Source: Phylloscopus collybita (Eukaryota; Chordata; Aves; Passeriformes; Phylloscopidae). From it: DNA of 64,000 nucleotides. Location: positions 4,216,001 through 4,280,000 of the forward strand of contig JAJNNQ010000006.1 in the NCBI GenBank assembly GCA_027886175.1. Reading direction: 5' to 3'. Positions 11,008 to 23,030 of this stretch are shown piece after piece. The notes beneath the pieces are model-generated. The model did not search any database and was not told the DNA's origin. It was given only the letters and a program-made list of their open reading frames with translations. Numbering within the stretch: the stretch's first letter is position 1; each line of letters starts with the position of its first letter. The translations under genes were made by a program, and so were the position numbers.

Positions 11008-11733
11008 AAAGAAAAAAAAAGGTTAAATCATAGTCGTAAGAAAATTGTGCTCAGTCTCTTCTAATTTATACAAATTTAGAAGCATATTCCTTCATGTCTG
11101 ATAATAGAAACACTAGTTATATTTTTATATAATAAATATATATAATAAACATATATTTATATATAATAAATTATTCATTTTTTAATATATTGAATCTCTG
11201 ACACCAATCCATAACAATTAACATCTATATCAATCACAAATTGCATTTTAAATTGTTCTGATGATTAAACTCTTTCAAAAATTTTATCTAAATTACTTTA
11301 AAATTTTACTTGAGTGTGGCTTCCCTTGAAAATACCTTTCAATAGAACAAGAAAACTTCTGAACATCTAAAAACCTTTCAGTTCCAGAGATGATGTTTCC
11401 ATGTAAAACAAGCAAACTCTTTGAGCTTATTTGAGCAGGGACAGAAATGTCTGTTTTGTGTAGTTTTTCTCCCTGTAGAGCTAATAGTTTAGGAGAGAGA
11501 GGTAAAAAAATATTACAAATTAAATGGGAAATAAGAGCCTGTTTCTAAACTCCAAAAGGCAACAAGAGTTGGGACTATGATTTTCCTTAGTAAAACATTT
11601 ATAAAGGAAATTATGTGGCCTTAAAATAAGGAAAAGCAGTTCTTAAAAATCTGGCAGAGGAAGAAAAGATTAATAAGATCAGAGACAAATACAAAATGCT
11701 ATTTAAGGACAGGAAATAATTTTAGTGATTTTA

Positions 11734-11783
11734 GATTACTCATTCAGAATATTCAAAAGATTACTCATTCAGAATATTCAAAA
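11734..11783. repeat. Exact 25-bp tandem duplication
   Basis: A 25-bp unit (begins gattactcattc, ends attcaaaa) is repeated twice head to tail without mismatch, at 11734-11758 and 11759-11783. Perfect identity suggests a recent event. Confidence 0.95.
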
Positions 11784-13461
11784 GAAAAGAAAAAAATGGG
11801 TAGTGATGATATTTTTAAATTACAGAGCAAATGAAATCTTGCTTCATTTAAGGATAAATTATCATAGACTTAAGAAATTGCAAACCCAGATTTAGCTGTC
11901 TTTGTGACTTTGAAAGTTTAATATTTTCAGACAGTATTTTATAAGAGTGATACAAATGAAATTCCAATCCCCTAAAATTTCCAAGCAGAAAAGAAATAAA
12001 AATATTTGTTGAATAAATTGTTGACTTTCATTAATTTTCCCAGCTCTGTTATTTAATAGATGTGGCTTTTGTAACTGATCTAATATTGTATATAAATTTA
12101 CTTATATGTTCTAAATTTTGTGCCCCTTGGCCTTCATTTATAAAATCCTTAATATTGTGAACATTTGGTGGAAGGGTGTACTTCCACCCTATCTATATTT
12201 TATCTCACATGAAATCAAATTAAAAAGAAAATCTGGTCTTCATTTGACTCTCTTAATTCCTTCACCCCTCAACCATCTCCATTACTAACTTTGTGACTGA
12301 AGACTCAAATTTAAATTGCATTCATCGTCTGCTTTTTGCACAAGTATGGGTACAATTTATTTCTTGTATTGTTTTTATCCTGTATTGTTTGATTCTCTTG
12401 TGTCTGTTGGGAATAGAATATACTTTCTCAAAATCAGTTGTGTCACAATGGTTGCAGAAAAACATGCTGTATATGTTGACTTAATCCTTATATCTTAAAG
12501 ATTTCCTGTCTTTCTGAGAAGAAGAATAACTTTCCAAAATTGTATGGAAAGAGCATTGATGTATACTTCCACTCACAATTTGACATAAAGATTATTTGTT
12601 TGTCATTGTGTGATTATAACCAATCACGATCAATTGTGTGAAAAAGTAATAGTAAACAGTAGTCATAGTAGATATAGAGATGTAGTCTAACTATTTGATA
12701 CATTTTGTTCAGAAAATTCTCCTTTAGTCTTGCTCCGGTACTACAGTGGAAGTTCCAATGCATCAGCAGAAAGATGAATATATAGACTGAACAAAATTAG
12801 ATTTTAATTTTTATAGTGTGGGATAGAAAGTCACATCAAGGGACCAGGAGTCAAACACACTGATATGTGAAGTAAAAGGAAAGGAAAACTAGAGGAAGCA
12901 GAATGAAAACTTTAAAGTTTTCAATTTTTTAAAGAGGAAGCAAATAAATGGGACTGAAACAGAAACTTTAAGAGAGACAAAAAGGGGTACAGTGGGGAAA
13001 AAAAAAGAAGAGCACATATAAGCTGAAAATAAAGAACAAGATGAAGAGGAATGCACAGAAAAAATGTGAGGAAGTGAAGGTATGCATAGATCAGAGCACT
13101 ATATGGGAGGTCATGGAATGTAACAAAGATGAAATGGTACACAGCAGTGGCAGGAAAAGACAGACAGTAGAGATTATAAAATATTTACATAATATTGTCT
13201 TCATAGGGCTGATTATATTAAAAAATATAATTGCAATATGGAATTTTAATGCTTTCAAGATGCTACTACCATAAAGCCCTAGGAAAAAAACCCATGTTAT
13301 AAAAATTCATTGGTGTAAATTTCCAGTGCTAATGGATCAACACTTTTCAATGCAAAAAAATGTCCTGAGGAAAAATATGTCTACCAACTAAGAACTTTTT
13401 CCCATATTTTACTTCTTGTAAGAGAGATTATTTTTAAACTGTCCCAGCTAGTTGTTAAAGC

Positions 13462-13531
13462 TATTATTATTATTATTATTATTGTTGTTGTTGTTGTTGT
13501 TGTTGTTGTTATTTTTATTATTATTATTACT
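13462..13531. repeat. Compound (TTA)n(TTG)n(TTA)n microsatellite
   Basis: About seven ATT units, then about nine GTT units, then further ATT units, giving roughly 70 bp of compound trinucleotide repeat. Confidence 0.95.
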
Positions 13532-13538
13532 TTTTCTT

Positions 13539-13590
13539 AGATATAAGTTTTTTATATGACTTATAGATATAAGCTTTTTATTTGACTTAT
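13539..13590. repeat. Imperfect 26-bp tandem duplication
   Basis: Units 13539-13564 and 13565-13590 (begin agatataag, end gacttat) differ at two of 26 positions. They sit directly after the compound microsatellite. Confidence 0.85.
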
Positions 13591-14022
13591 TTCCTACCCC
13601 CAAACTCTATGGACTGTTAATAGAAATAACACTTGTTTAAAAGATACAATATTTTTCACAACAAATTATTCTCTTGCCATTACATGAATGATAGGCCAAT
13701 TGTATAAAATAGACACAATGGGAAAAATTGAATACCTTAATAAATATCCAGGCAGATTTTATCTCCTTTGCTTTACTCTGGAGAGCAGCCAACAACCTCC
13801 TACCAAGAGTGTAAGAAGCAGAGGGCTGTATTTTGGATTGTACTCTCCAGAGATAAGCCACCCTGAGGTAACAGCGGAGAACTTCAGAACTGGAAACTTC
13901 AGAAACTAAAAGACTATAAGGTAAGAAGAGAGATTAAGGAAATTTTCTCCTTTGTACTTAGAAAAACAATGATTTGGCAAAACACCTTCTGAAGATAGAG
14001 TTTTCTATTTGACTTCTATATT

Positions 14023-14105
14023 CACAGAATCACAGAATGGATAAGGTTGGAAGAACGTACAATCTGACACAACCTCCCTGCTCAAGCAAGAGCACATGAC
14101 ACAGG
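14023..14105 (-). mobile_element. CR1 3' end fragment
   Basis: The plus strand reads ttcacagaatcacagaatgg, then aaggttggaaga and cctccctgctcaagcaagag. This is the reverse complement of a CR1 3' end with two ATTCTGTG octamers. It is severely 5'-truncated, as is typical of CR1. Confidence 0.88.
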
Positions 14106-15242
14106 ATTGTGCATACACAATTTAATCAAAACTGTAGGTTGAAAAATAAACTTTCAACCTACTATTGTGGCAATATTTCACAGGACTATGAGTGTGGTAA
14201 GTCATTGTTGATTAAGCTAAGCTTTTTGTGTGTTTTAAGGAACAGAACTATTTGCCTGCACTTTATCTTGCTCCTAAAACTATTAGAATTAAAGATTTTC
14301 TTCTTAAAACTTCTGGATTAGCTGAAATAGCTTATTCTTTTCTATTCTATTCCTGAATGATCATTTTCCAGCCAATAATGCATCCCTTTACAGGGAGGTT
14401 TAATAGCTGCCTACCTTGCTGAGGTTCTGTGAGAATTAAGTATCTAATGCTGTTAGTAAGTGCTTTGCAGATGAAAATTGCAAAGTAAGTGCTAAATATA
14501 ATTACTGTTATTAGAGACACATTCCAATCCAAATGTTTCTTTGATTTTATAGCTGACATAGATTCTATTTGGTATAATATGCAAAAATGGCCTTTATAAG
14601 AGTGGTCAGGTAATGAAAGTTCCTGTAATGTTTCTTGCTGAACAGCTCATACTAATTTCTAAGCTAGAATCAAATGCATTTTAAACAAACATGTAGTCTT
14701 TCTGCTTTTAATAAAAATGCTTTCCAAGTAAAGTAATATTTTCCATCTGTCAAAATGACATGAAAAGGCTGTAAAATTTGAAAAGTATCCCAACAAGAAC
14801 CAGATCCTGACAGGTAGGTTTGTAAAGATAGAGCTCTTTTTCTTTGTACAATCACACAGGCACCAGAACTGCTAGCAGAAAAAGATTTTAGGTGTATGTC
14901 TAAATGCATCATCAGGTAGCGAATTTCAGTGGTTGGTGCACAATTATGATTCACAGAATTTAACAAACTTTTTTTTTTTTTATCTTTAAGAATACGTGAT
15001 TTCATATTTGGAGAATCCCTAAGCAACCGCACGTCTTCCTGTGAGCATTCCTACTAGATTCACCAGTGCTTAAAGGATAAGTGCTGGGAATGAAACTATG
15101 AGAGCTAGAAATGAGAAATAGCCATTCAGTGATGGCAATGAGAAGAGCTCCACTCCATACCTGACTGAGGCATTACTTACAATGGAATAAAGGTTCCTTT
15201 GGTTTCTCTGGTTTCTCTTTTCAGTAGAAATACAGGTTTATT
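14106..15242. other. Non-coding sequence, nothing recognised
   Basis: No gene or family was identified. The 120-codon minus-strand frame at 14670-15032 is the longest here. Its KDKKKKS stretch comes from a T run near 14970, and no domain is visible. Confidence 0.45.
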
Positions 15243-15430
15243 TCACAGAATCACAGAACCATTAGATTGGAAAGGCATCTCTGAAGATCACTTAGTCCAA
15301 CGCCCCTGCCAAGGCAGGGTCACCTAGATCAGGTTACACATGAGCCTGTCCTCGTGGGTTTTGAATGCAGAACCTTCTGGGTTCTCAGACAGGGAGATTC
15401 CATGACCTCCTTGGGCAGACTGTTCCACTA
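15243..15430 (-). mobile_element. CR1 3' UTR fragment
   Basis: The plus strand reads cacagaatcacagaacc, then tagtccaacgcccctgcc, agggtcacctagatcaggtt and ccttgggcagactgttcca. These are the blocks of a CR1 3' UTR in reverse complement, with the octamer tail at the left end. Confidence 0.9.
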
Positions 15431-17970
15431 CTAAAATATTTACAGTACTAAATGTCTGAACTGCATTATAAGCAATCTTTGTCTCTATTATCGTTGTTTT
15501 ACCAACAGTAAGCAAAGTTTGCTGCTTGCTAACAAAATTATGTGGTCATTTTTTTTACAAGCTACCTGCATTTGCATCCCATTAACATAAATATGTAAGT
15601 TTAGCTGGCAAAATAATGGAGTGATGGCACACATGGAGGTTTTTTTTATTTACTCTTTGGGAAACAATATGTAGCTATTTGCTTGTATAGAAGTAACATA
15701 AAGGTAATGTTTCTGCCACATTCTACTGGAAATGATGGTCTTTGTCTGTGGTGCTGCAGATTATAGTCACCTAAAAAATAAAGCATTCTGAGTACTGAGA
15801 CAATTAAGACTTGTTATGGAAATAATTATGTGTGAAAGTCTTCTGTTATGCATCCTGGGGTTGAGAATTACAGCCTATCAAATAAGCTGTAATCCATGAG
15901 ATATCAGTTTGAGCCTGTCATGGCTGATGCCAACAAGACTACACTTCTTTAGGTCTATTCATAAGACCCTATGGGAAATGTAAAGACAGTGGAGTATCCA
16001 ACCAAGAAGTTTATTGCTGTCTTTTTATTCAAGCAACAGTCTAGCAACCTCCAAGGCAAGATACAACTAGAATAATAAAAGCCACTGTTCCAGGAGTAAT
16101 TACTATTAATTATTTGGAACTGATCTAAAATGTTTACCAGAATTAACATTCCTAAAAACAATGTGTTAATAGTATTACAATTATTCCTCCAAACAATAAG
16201 GTTATGGCCATTCATTAAAAGCATATCCTGAATTCTTATACTGTAGTAGGAGTCATTGATTTCTATAATCTCTACTAATAATAAAATAGGTCTCACAAGC
16301 CTAAAAAGATTGGGTGAAAGGATTTAAAATTACAAAAATGAGATGAATTACACTGATCTTTTGAGATGTCATTGTCTTCTGTGGACACTCTCTCCAGAGG
16401 GCACATGGAGAGGTGCCATGCAGATTCTGGTGTCATGCAGCTTCTCACAAACTTGCAACGTGGATGCATCAGCATGATTTGCTCAGAAGAAATCTGTTTA
16501 GCAGAAAAATGATTCCTCGTGGGAGTTATAGCAGTCCCTCAGCATTCACTGATGACATCAAGGTCACAGTCTAATATGAAACTAAGCACTTTTCTTGACT
16601 CTTCATTCTAATGATTCAGTGGTCAATCAATTTCATCTCTTATTTCCTGGTCAGGCAACAAACACTTTTAAGAAGGTTTATATTTACACATAATTTAAAA
16701 ATGGAAGCAGAAAAATAAATCCATCTTTTGTTAGTTTTTATTATGAACATGCTTCTGTTCCTTTTACAGTCACCATTATTTCCTCTTTTCATTCTTCTTT
16801 TCTCACCCTAGGATGTGTCTTGCAGCAGTCCCTGGATTTTGCATAAAAATACCAAATTCAACATGAGCCTAAATAAAGGTATATGAATTTCCACAAAGAC
16901 CAAAGGAGAATTTTGATAGACAGTTCTACAAGGTCTGAGCCACAAACTGAAATTAACATTAACATCGTGTCTGTTTCTTTTTTTTTTTTTCATGAAAGAT
17001 ATAATTACATTTTCATTAATGGTTACTTATTCATATTGTCATGATAATATCAAAAATAAATGTTCTTTTTGTGTGGAAGATTACAGCCTAGATGTTTGTT
17101 AGTATCCAATTTAATGTTGCAAGCTACAACTCTATTTATTTTCTCACACTCAATTATATGTGTTCCTGTGTTCACTCCAGGGATCATCTTATTAAAACTA
17201 TTAATTGTATTATCGGCCTTTAGTAGAATTGAAGTAAAAGTATAATGGAAAATATAAAAAAAGCCCTCCAAACTGAGAACTATCTTGGAGCTTTGTGCCA
17301 AATTTATATATAAAAAATGTAAATAGATATATATTAAGTGAATACATATTTAAAAGAGATGTAGCATTTTTTGTACGCAAATTTGATAGCAGCTTTCATT
17401 TGGGTACTGCTTCAGTATGTCTAATAAACTAGATAGCCACCTTTTCTTTATTGAGAAAAAACACAATGCCTTAATAAAATAAATGCTCTGAACAACACTA
17501 TTCAAAGTCATTTCAGTCTCACAAACGTGATCAGATTGCTACAATTCAAAGTGCAACAGACTGCACCAACTGACAATGTTGATCTTAGCTAACACCTAAA
17601 GGAGTTGTGCTTTAGTTTTCCAAGTTACTGAAATTTCACGTGTGAAATCTAAGTAGGGTCCTAATTCTGATTTTGACTATCACATGGGAGAATATCAATC
17701 TTCATTGACATGACCATAGTAAGTATTGCAAATAAGTATTTTGATGTACTCACATTTTAAATTCACATCTATGTAAACATGTTAACTTTTCATTTAGAAG
17801 ACTTCAGATGTCTCTTTAAAAAAACTGCATGCAACTGTATATTTCTGTATGGTGCTTTCTTTAGCCTGCTTGCTATTTGTACAATACAGTGTATTACAAT
17901 GGCTTCAAATGGGACATTATGGTCTCTCAGACATGCATATCTAAAACCAAACCAAACCAGAAACAAAAGA
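15431..17970. other. AT-rich non-coding sequence
   Basis: No gene is supported. A T run lies at about 16978-16991. Frames at 15955-16296 (-) and 17050-17301 (-) lack recognisable motifs. Confidence 0.5.
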
Positions 17971-18959
17971 TGTCGCCCCGTTTTTCTAAAGTTCTTCTAA
18001 GCCTTCTGATGTTTACATTTTTGTAATGGAGTTTCTGTCTTGGTTTGGAAAGACAGGTTTCTGCCAAGGAAACTGGGATTCCCCTAGAATGGAGAATGCA
18101 AACCCCTCACACCCTGCCAAATTATAATTTTGCAATCAAGGGCTCTCAGGCAAAGATTTTGGGGATAGGAATAACAGTTCTTTACTAGGAATATTAACAA
18201 TACAAATGTAATAGGAAACAAAACCACCCAACCAAACAAGCAAATAAACAAATAAACAACAATTTTGGAAAGCCCTGACAGAGTCAGAGCCACAACCTGA
18301 CCCTGTGATTCAGGGTGTTGAAAGCTGTCCAAAAGTAAGTCCTTCTGAAGTGGCAGACTTCAGGTGATTCTGTTGGAGCAGAGATGATTCTGTGAAAAAG
18401 CAGATCCAGGGGTGGTGAGGAGGGCGTCTGGTGATGATGATGAGGAGGGAGTCCAGGAATGGTCGGGTGGAATCTGGTGAGATGAAGTCCGGTCTTCCTC
18501 CCAGGAAAAATTGGATGAAAACCTGGCAGCTCTCCTGTCTTTGAGTCTCCGTTTATCCAGCCAAACTGCCTGCTCCCCTCCCCCCCACTGCCAGGGCATG
18601 AGAGGTATAGAAATGCAGATGCACCGCTCTGGGGGGGGAGGTACAGGCTGGGGAGGTGCTAACGGCCTATTAGGATGAGCTGTCAGGCCTTCAAACAAAT
18701 GGAAATAGAATACACAAAATCCAGCTCCAGAACTCAGGACAGTTTCTCACACACTTTTCATGTAAATAATGATTGGTTTGCATTCCTTTCTGGAAGAGGA
18801 GAGAATTGATGGACTGTTGGTTTGACCAGTGTGGTTGGAGAGGACAATTCATCCTCCAATCCATGGTCATTGTTGGAATGTTGAGGTCTGTAAATAAACT
18901 GCCCCTTTTTTGCCTTGGACATCTCAGCATGTGTCGTTCTTTTCTGTCTTATTGTGACA
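17971..18959 (+). mobile_element. Short ERV LTR, split by a nested LTR
   Basis: The left part (17971-18030) starts TGTCGCCCCG. The right part (18704-18959) carries AATAAA at 18893-18898 and ends TTGTGACA. Without the insert it is a LTR of about 316 bp on the plus strand with TG...CA ends. The six bases before it (aaaaga) and after it (aaaagg) agree at five of six positions, consistent with an aged 6-bp target duplication. Sequence such as tctaaagttcttctaagc matches a passerine ERV LTR as I remember it. No internal retroviral sequence adjoins it, so it is a solo LTR. Confidence 0.7.
18031..18697 (-). mobile_element. ERV solo LTR nested inside the LTR at 17971-18959
   Basis: It is flanked by an exact 6-bp direct repeat AATGGA (18025-18030 and 18698-18703), a target-site duplication length typical of ERVK-type integration. 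On the minus strand it starts TGTTTGAAGG and ends CAAGACAGAAAC, so one terminal A appears lost from a TGTTT...AAACA inverted end. A polyadenylation-like AGTAAA (complement of 18181-18186) and GTAAAGAACTGTTATTCC match a widespread passerine LTR family from memory. A C-run (18577-18585) and a G-run (18630-18638) are present. It must have inserted after the host LTR. The 112-codon minus-strand frame across it is incidental. Confidence 0.8.
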
Positions 18960-20640
18960 AAAAGGTAACTTAAATACCTGGTTTTGATCATAGACTTCAA
19001 TGACCTGAAGACCACCTAAAGTTTACAGATGTATTAAACTTTTGGTTCTAAAACCATTGAAAAGTAGAACCTGAGAAATTAAATTTAATAAAATCACCCC
19101 AAACATTCTGTTTTATCTTCTCTGGCATCTCAAAGACTTCTGGCAAACTAATTTTTATTTGTCACAGTAAATATATGTGACATTACTCTATGATCAAAAA
19201 TTTTTACCAGTTACTCAAACAGGTGCCTACATATTCAGGGCTGCCTAAATACTCATATGAATATTTGAATAAATATTCATCTTCTGCAACTTCTACCTGA
19301 CTTAAAATTTAAATGATGAAAAAGTTTATAAGAGAGCAACTTAAATACCAAAAATATATTCTAAACCTTCATTCTTTATAAACAGTTTATGAGTCTAGTT
19401 ATTTTATTCCTACCTTGTTTTTTACCTTTTGCCATTTGGGAAAATAGATCTACAGAGTTTATTTTTGTTTTGCCTCCATATAATGCAAAACAAGACAGTT
19501 TTCACTGGATTATTACAGTCTAATTGGTCTGCAAATTGCTGATGGTCCACACTGTTATGGGAAGTGGTTTGCAGTTCATTCATAATCCACTGTATGTTGT
19601 GATTTCAGTATAGATTCCCATTAAATTCAGTGATGGGAATGTGTGATTTGATAGTGATTTGCTATAATTGTTTATTTGTGTACTTGGCAATAGGTAGTGT
19701 CTGGATTCTACTGTGTGTGTACAAACTTGTACTCAGCCAGGACTTCCTATGGTTGAAAGAGTAGATAAAGGTACATGAAGGTAGACTTCAGCAGTGATGA
19801 CAAATGAATGTCAGGCATACCCAGATCAGAATTATTCTCCTATTAATAGGAACAGCTGTCAATAAATTTCCTCCTGTCCTGTGCTAATTTTACCCTTGAA
19901 ACAGTCACTTCTGCATAAACACCACAGCTCTAAATAAAGGACACCACTAAGAAGTCACATATTAATGATATTTCAGATATTAGCTCTGAATTTCACTGAA
20001 CATATCCTTTTTGCTTTTGGTTAATTGGTATCATTATCACAAATGTCATAGTTGCTTAATTTAATTAGTTCTTACTCATACATAATATTAATTTTGTCTT
20101 TCAGAAAGCGAAATGAAGAAATGCAAATTAAAACAGTGTTTTGGTTTAGCTTGCCTTTTCTGTTCTGTAGGACTTCTACAGAGCTGATTTTAAGGAAATA
20201 CTTCTCAGGAAAACTGTTTCTTTACAAGCGATATCTTTATTTTCCTACCATATCCACAGTTTTTGGTCTAAAACCCATCTGTACTAAACAGACACCAATT
20301 CACTTCACTGCTGAATTGTACACTTATATTTGAATGTCCAAATCTTTTCATGACGTAAACAAATGAATTAATTTTCTGGATTGCGGTTTTAGGACTTTTC
20401 AGATTTTATTGTATATCCTTATGTAAAGCAATAATCATTGTTTGAAATCTACCATGGAATGAAAACTAGATCACAGTAGTCACATACTCAATTTTAACCA
20501 GCTATGGAAGCTTCAAAAAGCCTTCCCCATACTCTGTATTTTTAGTTTTCAGTTAAATAGTTAGTGCAGTGTTAATTCTATTTTAGCAACCCCTTATAGC
20601 AAATAAAGAGCTAGGTATAATTTTTTCTATTATAACTTCT
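18960..20640. other. AT-rich non-coding sequence
   Basis: No gene or repeat family was recognised. The 93-codon frame at 20052-20333 (+) has no domain signature. Confidence 0.5.
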
Positions 20641-20745
20641 TAAAACAAAAAAAAACAAACAAAACTCTAAACACCTCAAACAAACAAAAATAATCCCAAA
20701 CAAACTAACAAACAAAGCCCAAAAAACCAAATAAAAACCCCCACC
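20641..20745. repeat. A/C-rich low-complexity tract (CAAA-type)
   Basis: About 105 bp of degenerate CAAA/CAAAC repeats. The minus-strand open frame at 20611-20961 is largely a product of this composition. Confidence 0.85.
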
Positions 20746-20804
20746 TTTAAGTGGCTCCAGAGCCCCTACAATATGATTAGAGCTGAAGAGAGTGCCTTTG
20801 GAAA

Positions 20805-20925
20805 TGATCCCTGCCTTAAAGATGTGAAAACCACACCAAAATATACTGAGGAAAATACAATTGCTTAAGGTCACACAGCAAATAAATGACCAAGACAAGT
20901 AAAGAATTGAGGGGCTTTTTGTACT
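20805..20925 (+). mobile_element. Possible ancient MIR/CORE-SINE remnant
   Basis: The words atccctgccttaaagatg, actgaggaaaata and ttgcttaaggtcacacagca occur in the order and spacing seen in amniote MIR/CORE-SINE elements, whose core includes a ggtcacacagc block. The remainder is too diverged for confident assignment. The call is based on memory of the consensus. Confidence 0.4.
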
Positions 20926-22018
20926 GTTATTAGCACTTGCAGCTGTCTTGTACTGCCCCAAACTTAAACCTTTTTTCTTTGGCAGGGATTATTGCATACC
21001 TCTATACAGATTTCATCATCAGTCTCTGTTGTGTTTTCCACTGATGTCTGAGTATTTTCTAAGTCACGGCTGTATGTGCCAACTATCACACTTTAATATA
21101 GAGGCCTAGAGCTATGTTGGGAAAACTAAGCAAAACTTACTACAGATATTTCTGGGGAAAAAAAAAAAATAGGTGACAACCTTATAGAAGTTTATACTGG
21201 TCAATTATTTTCCTTACTGTGTACACTGGAACTCAGTAGACCCCAATGAGAACTCATGAAATTAAATCATTTTAGTACTTATATCACTCTCTATAGCAAG
21301 ATTATTGATTCAAACTGTATTCAACATTTATATTTTAGTAAACAAAATGTGGAATGTAGTACCTCAGTATCCATGATGCTGGAGATTAAACATGGGAAGA
21401 GATCAACTTTATTGAGAAGGAAGTTAAACAAATGTTTCTAGTTATTTGAACACAATTGGCTCTGGAGGAGGAGTATAGTAGCCTTTCTGAATGTACAACT
21501 CTCATCTGAAAGCTTACAGGTGTTTTGAAGATTCGTACAAAATGTCAGAACTTAATTGATCATATAAATTAAATGGAATCTTCAATTTTGGTAATTTTCT
21601 TAGCAAGAAAAGAGATCTAATAAAAATCAAGCAAGCTTCTTATAATGCGAGACTAGAGTATTTGTATTTACCCTGCAGTCTTTTTAAAATACAGTACATT
21701 TATAATGTGATATTCAAAGTAATAGAAAAAATTCTCTCCCCCTCATTCTTCCATCCCTCCCTACCCTTTATGTTTTTGCCAAAAGAGATTTGTACATCTG
21801 CACATCTGTTCAACTACAATGAAGAAAAGACTTCAAAACCTCAGTAGGTTTATGTTTGGATACAAAGTAGATATTCTTATATTAAGGAAAACCCATAAAA
21901 TGCATAGATAGGCTATTTTGGTACGTTTTAAACTCTCAAGATAAAACGCATTCTCTTAGTCAAGCAAGATAGAAGTGTTTATACATTTTATCTATTTTTG
22001 TGGGGTTTCCCCTAATTT
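20926..22018. other. AT-rich non-coding sequence
   Basis: No gene was recognised. An A-run lies near 21158-21170. Nothing else was identified. Confidence 0.45.
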
Positions 22019-22064
22019 TGTTGTTTTGTTGTAGTTGTGGTGGTTGTTTGTTTGTTTGTTTTTA
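22019..22064. repeat. GTT/GTTT-rich tract
   Basis: A short low-complexity stretch of GTTTT, GTTG and GTTT units. Confidence 0.8.
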
Positions 22065-22181
22065 CTTCTGTTTTACACTGCAAGAAGAGTTTGAATACAG
22101 GATATTAATTATTTAGAGTATGACTCCCAAAAGGTTGTGTCATAGTTTTCACAACAGAATGTGTAACTAAAAACAAGACTT

Positions 22182-23030
22182 AGAATCATGGAATCATAGA
22201 ATGGTTTGAGTTGGAAGGGGCCCTACATATCATTTATTTCCAACTCCTCCTTTTACCCTAGTAAAAGGACACCTTTTACTAGATCAGGTTCCTCAGGGCT
22301 CCATTTATCCTGGCTACGAAAACTGCCAGGGATGGGGCAACCACAACATCTCTGGGCAACCTGTTCCAGTGCCTCACCACCCTCACAATAAAGAATTCAT
22401 TTTTAATATCTAATCAAAGTAGAACCTTTCTGCCTTGTCCTGTCACCACACACCATTGCCAGTATCTCTCTCCATCTTTCTTGTAGGCTCCCTTCGCGTA
22501 CTGGAAGGCCACAAAAAAAATCACACAGAAATCTTTCCTTTTCCAGGCTGAACAAACAAAATTCTCTCAGCCTTTCCTCACAGGAGAGCTGCTCCTTGTC
22601 TCTGATCTTGGTGTCCCCTCCTCTGGACTTGCTTCAACAGGTCCATGTCCTTCCTGCACTGGGGACCCCAGAGCTTGGTGCAGCACTGCAGGTTGGGTCT
22701 CACCAGAGAGGAGCAGAAGAGCAGAATTCCCTCCCTGGCCCTGCTGCCCACACTGCTTTGGATGCAGCCCAGGACAGGTTTGTCTCTCTGGGCTGAGTGC
22801 ACATGGCTGGGTCCTGTCCAGCCTCTCACCCAGCAGCACCCCCACCTCAGCAGGGCTGCTCTCCATCTGCTCATTCCCCAGCCTGTGTTGATACTGAGGC
22901 TTGCCCCGACTCAGGTGCAGCACCTTGCACTTGGTCTTGTTAAACCTCACAAGATTCCTTTTGGCCCTGTTCTTGAGCTTTGCCAGGTCCCTCTGGATGG
23001 CATCCTGTCCTTCAGGTGTGCCAGACGTAA
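22182..23030 (-). mobile_element. CR1 LINE, 5'-truncated (RT C-terminus plus 3' UTR)
   Basis: The plus strand begins with agaatcatggaatcatagaa (CR1 octamers in reverse complement), followed by the 3' UTR blocks gccagggatggggcaacca, ctgggcaacctgttccagtg and cctcaccaccctca. From about 22560 it enters the coding end of ORF2. The copy is about 850 bp and GC-rich compared with its surroundings. A GTAAAAGGACACCTTTTAC palindrome lies at 22260-22278 within the UTR. Truncation at about 23030 is typical of incomplete reverse transcription. Confidence 0.93.
22578..23020 (-). pseudogene. CR1 reverse transcriptase C-terminal region, frameshifted
   Basis: On the minus strand, from 22950 downward, one frame reads MRFNKTKCKVLHLSRG, then QYQHRLGNEQMESSPAEVGV and LLGERLDRTQPCAL. 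These correspond to the CR1 blocks MRFNKAKCKVLHLG, YQYRLGDE-IESSPAEKDLGV and LVDEKLD-S-QCAL. A frameshift near 22795 moves the homology to another frame, which reads PVLGCIQSSVGSRAREGILL, then LVRPNLQCCTKLWGPQCRKD and LLKQVQRR. These match the LGCI--SVASRSREVILPLY and LVRPHLEYCVQFW-PQ blocks. The catalytic FADD box lies upstream of the truncation point and is absent. The copy is non-functional. Confidence 0.92.

Larger units (their letters stand above)
11008..14022. other. AT-rich non-coding sequence with small repeats
   Basis: No gene was recognised. It holds TA-rich sequence at 11125-11175 and the separately listed repeats at 11734, 13462 and 13539. Frames such as 13041-13274 (+) and 12921-13142 (-) have no domain signature. 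Confidence 0.5.

Noticed and set aside
14670..15032. 120-codon minus-strand frame as a gene
   Set aside because: It has no recognisable domain and includes a lysine run from a T tract, in sequence of ordinary composition.
16530..16565. Possible CR1 RT catalytic box (cactgatgacatcaag)
   Set aside because: Only one short block resembles CR1; sequence on both sides does not continue the homology.
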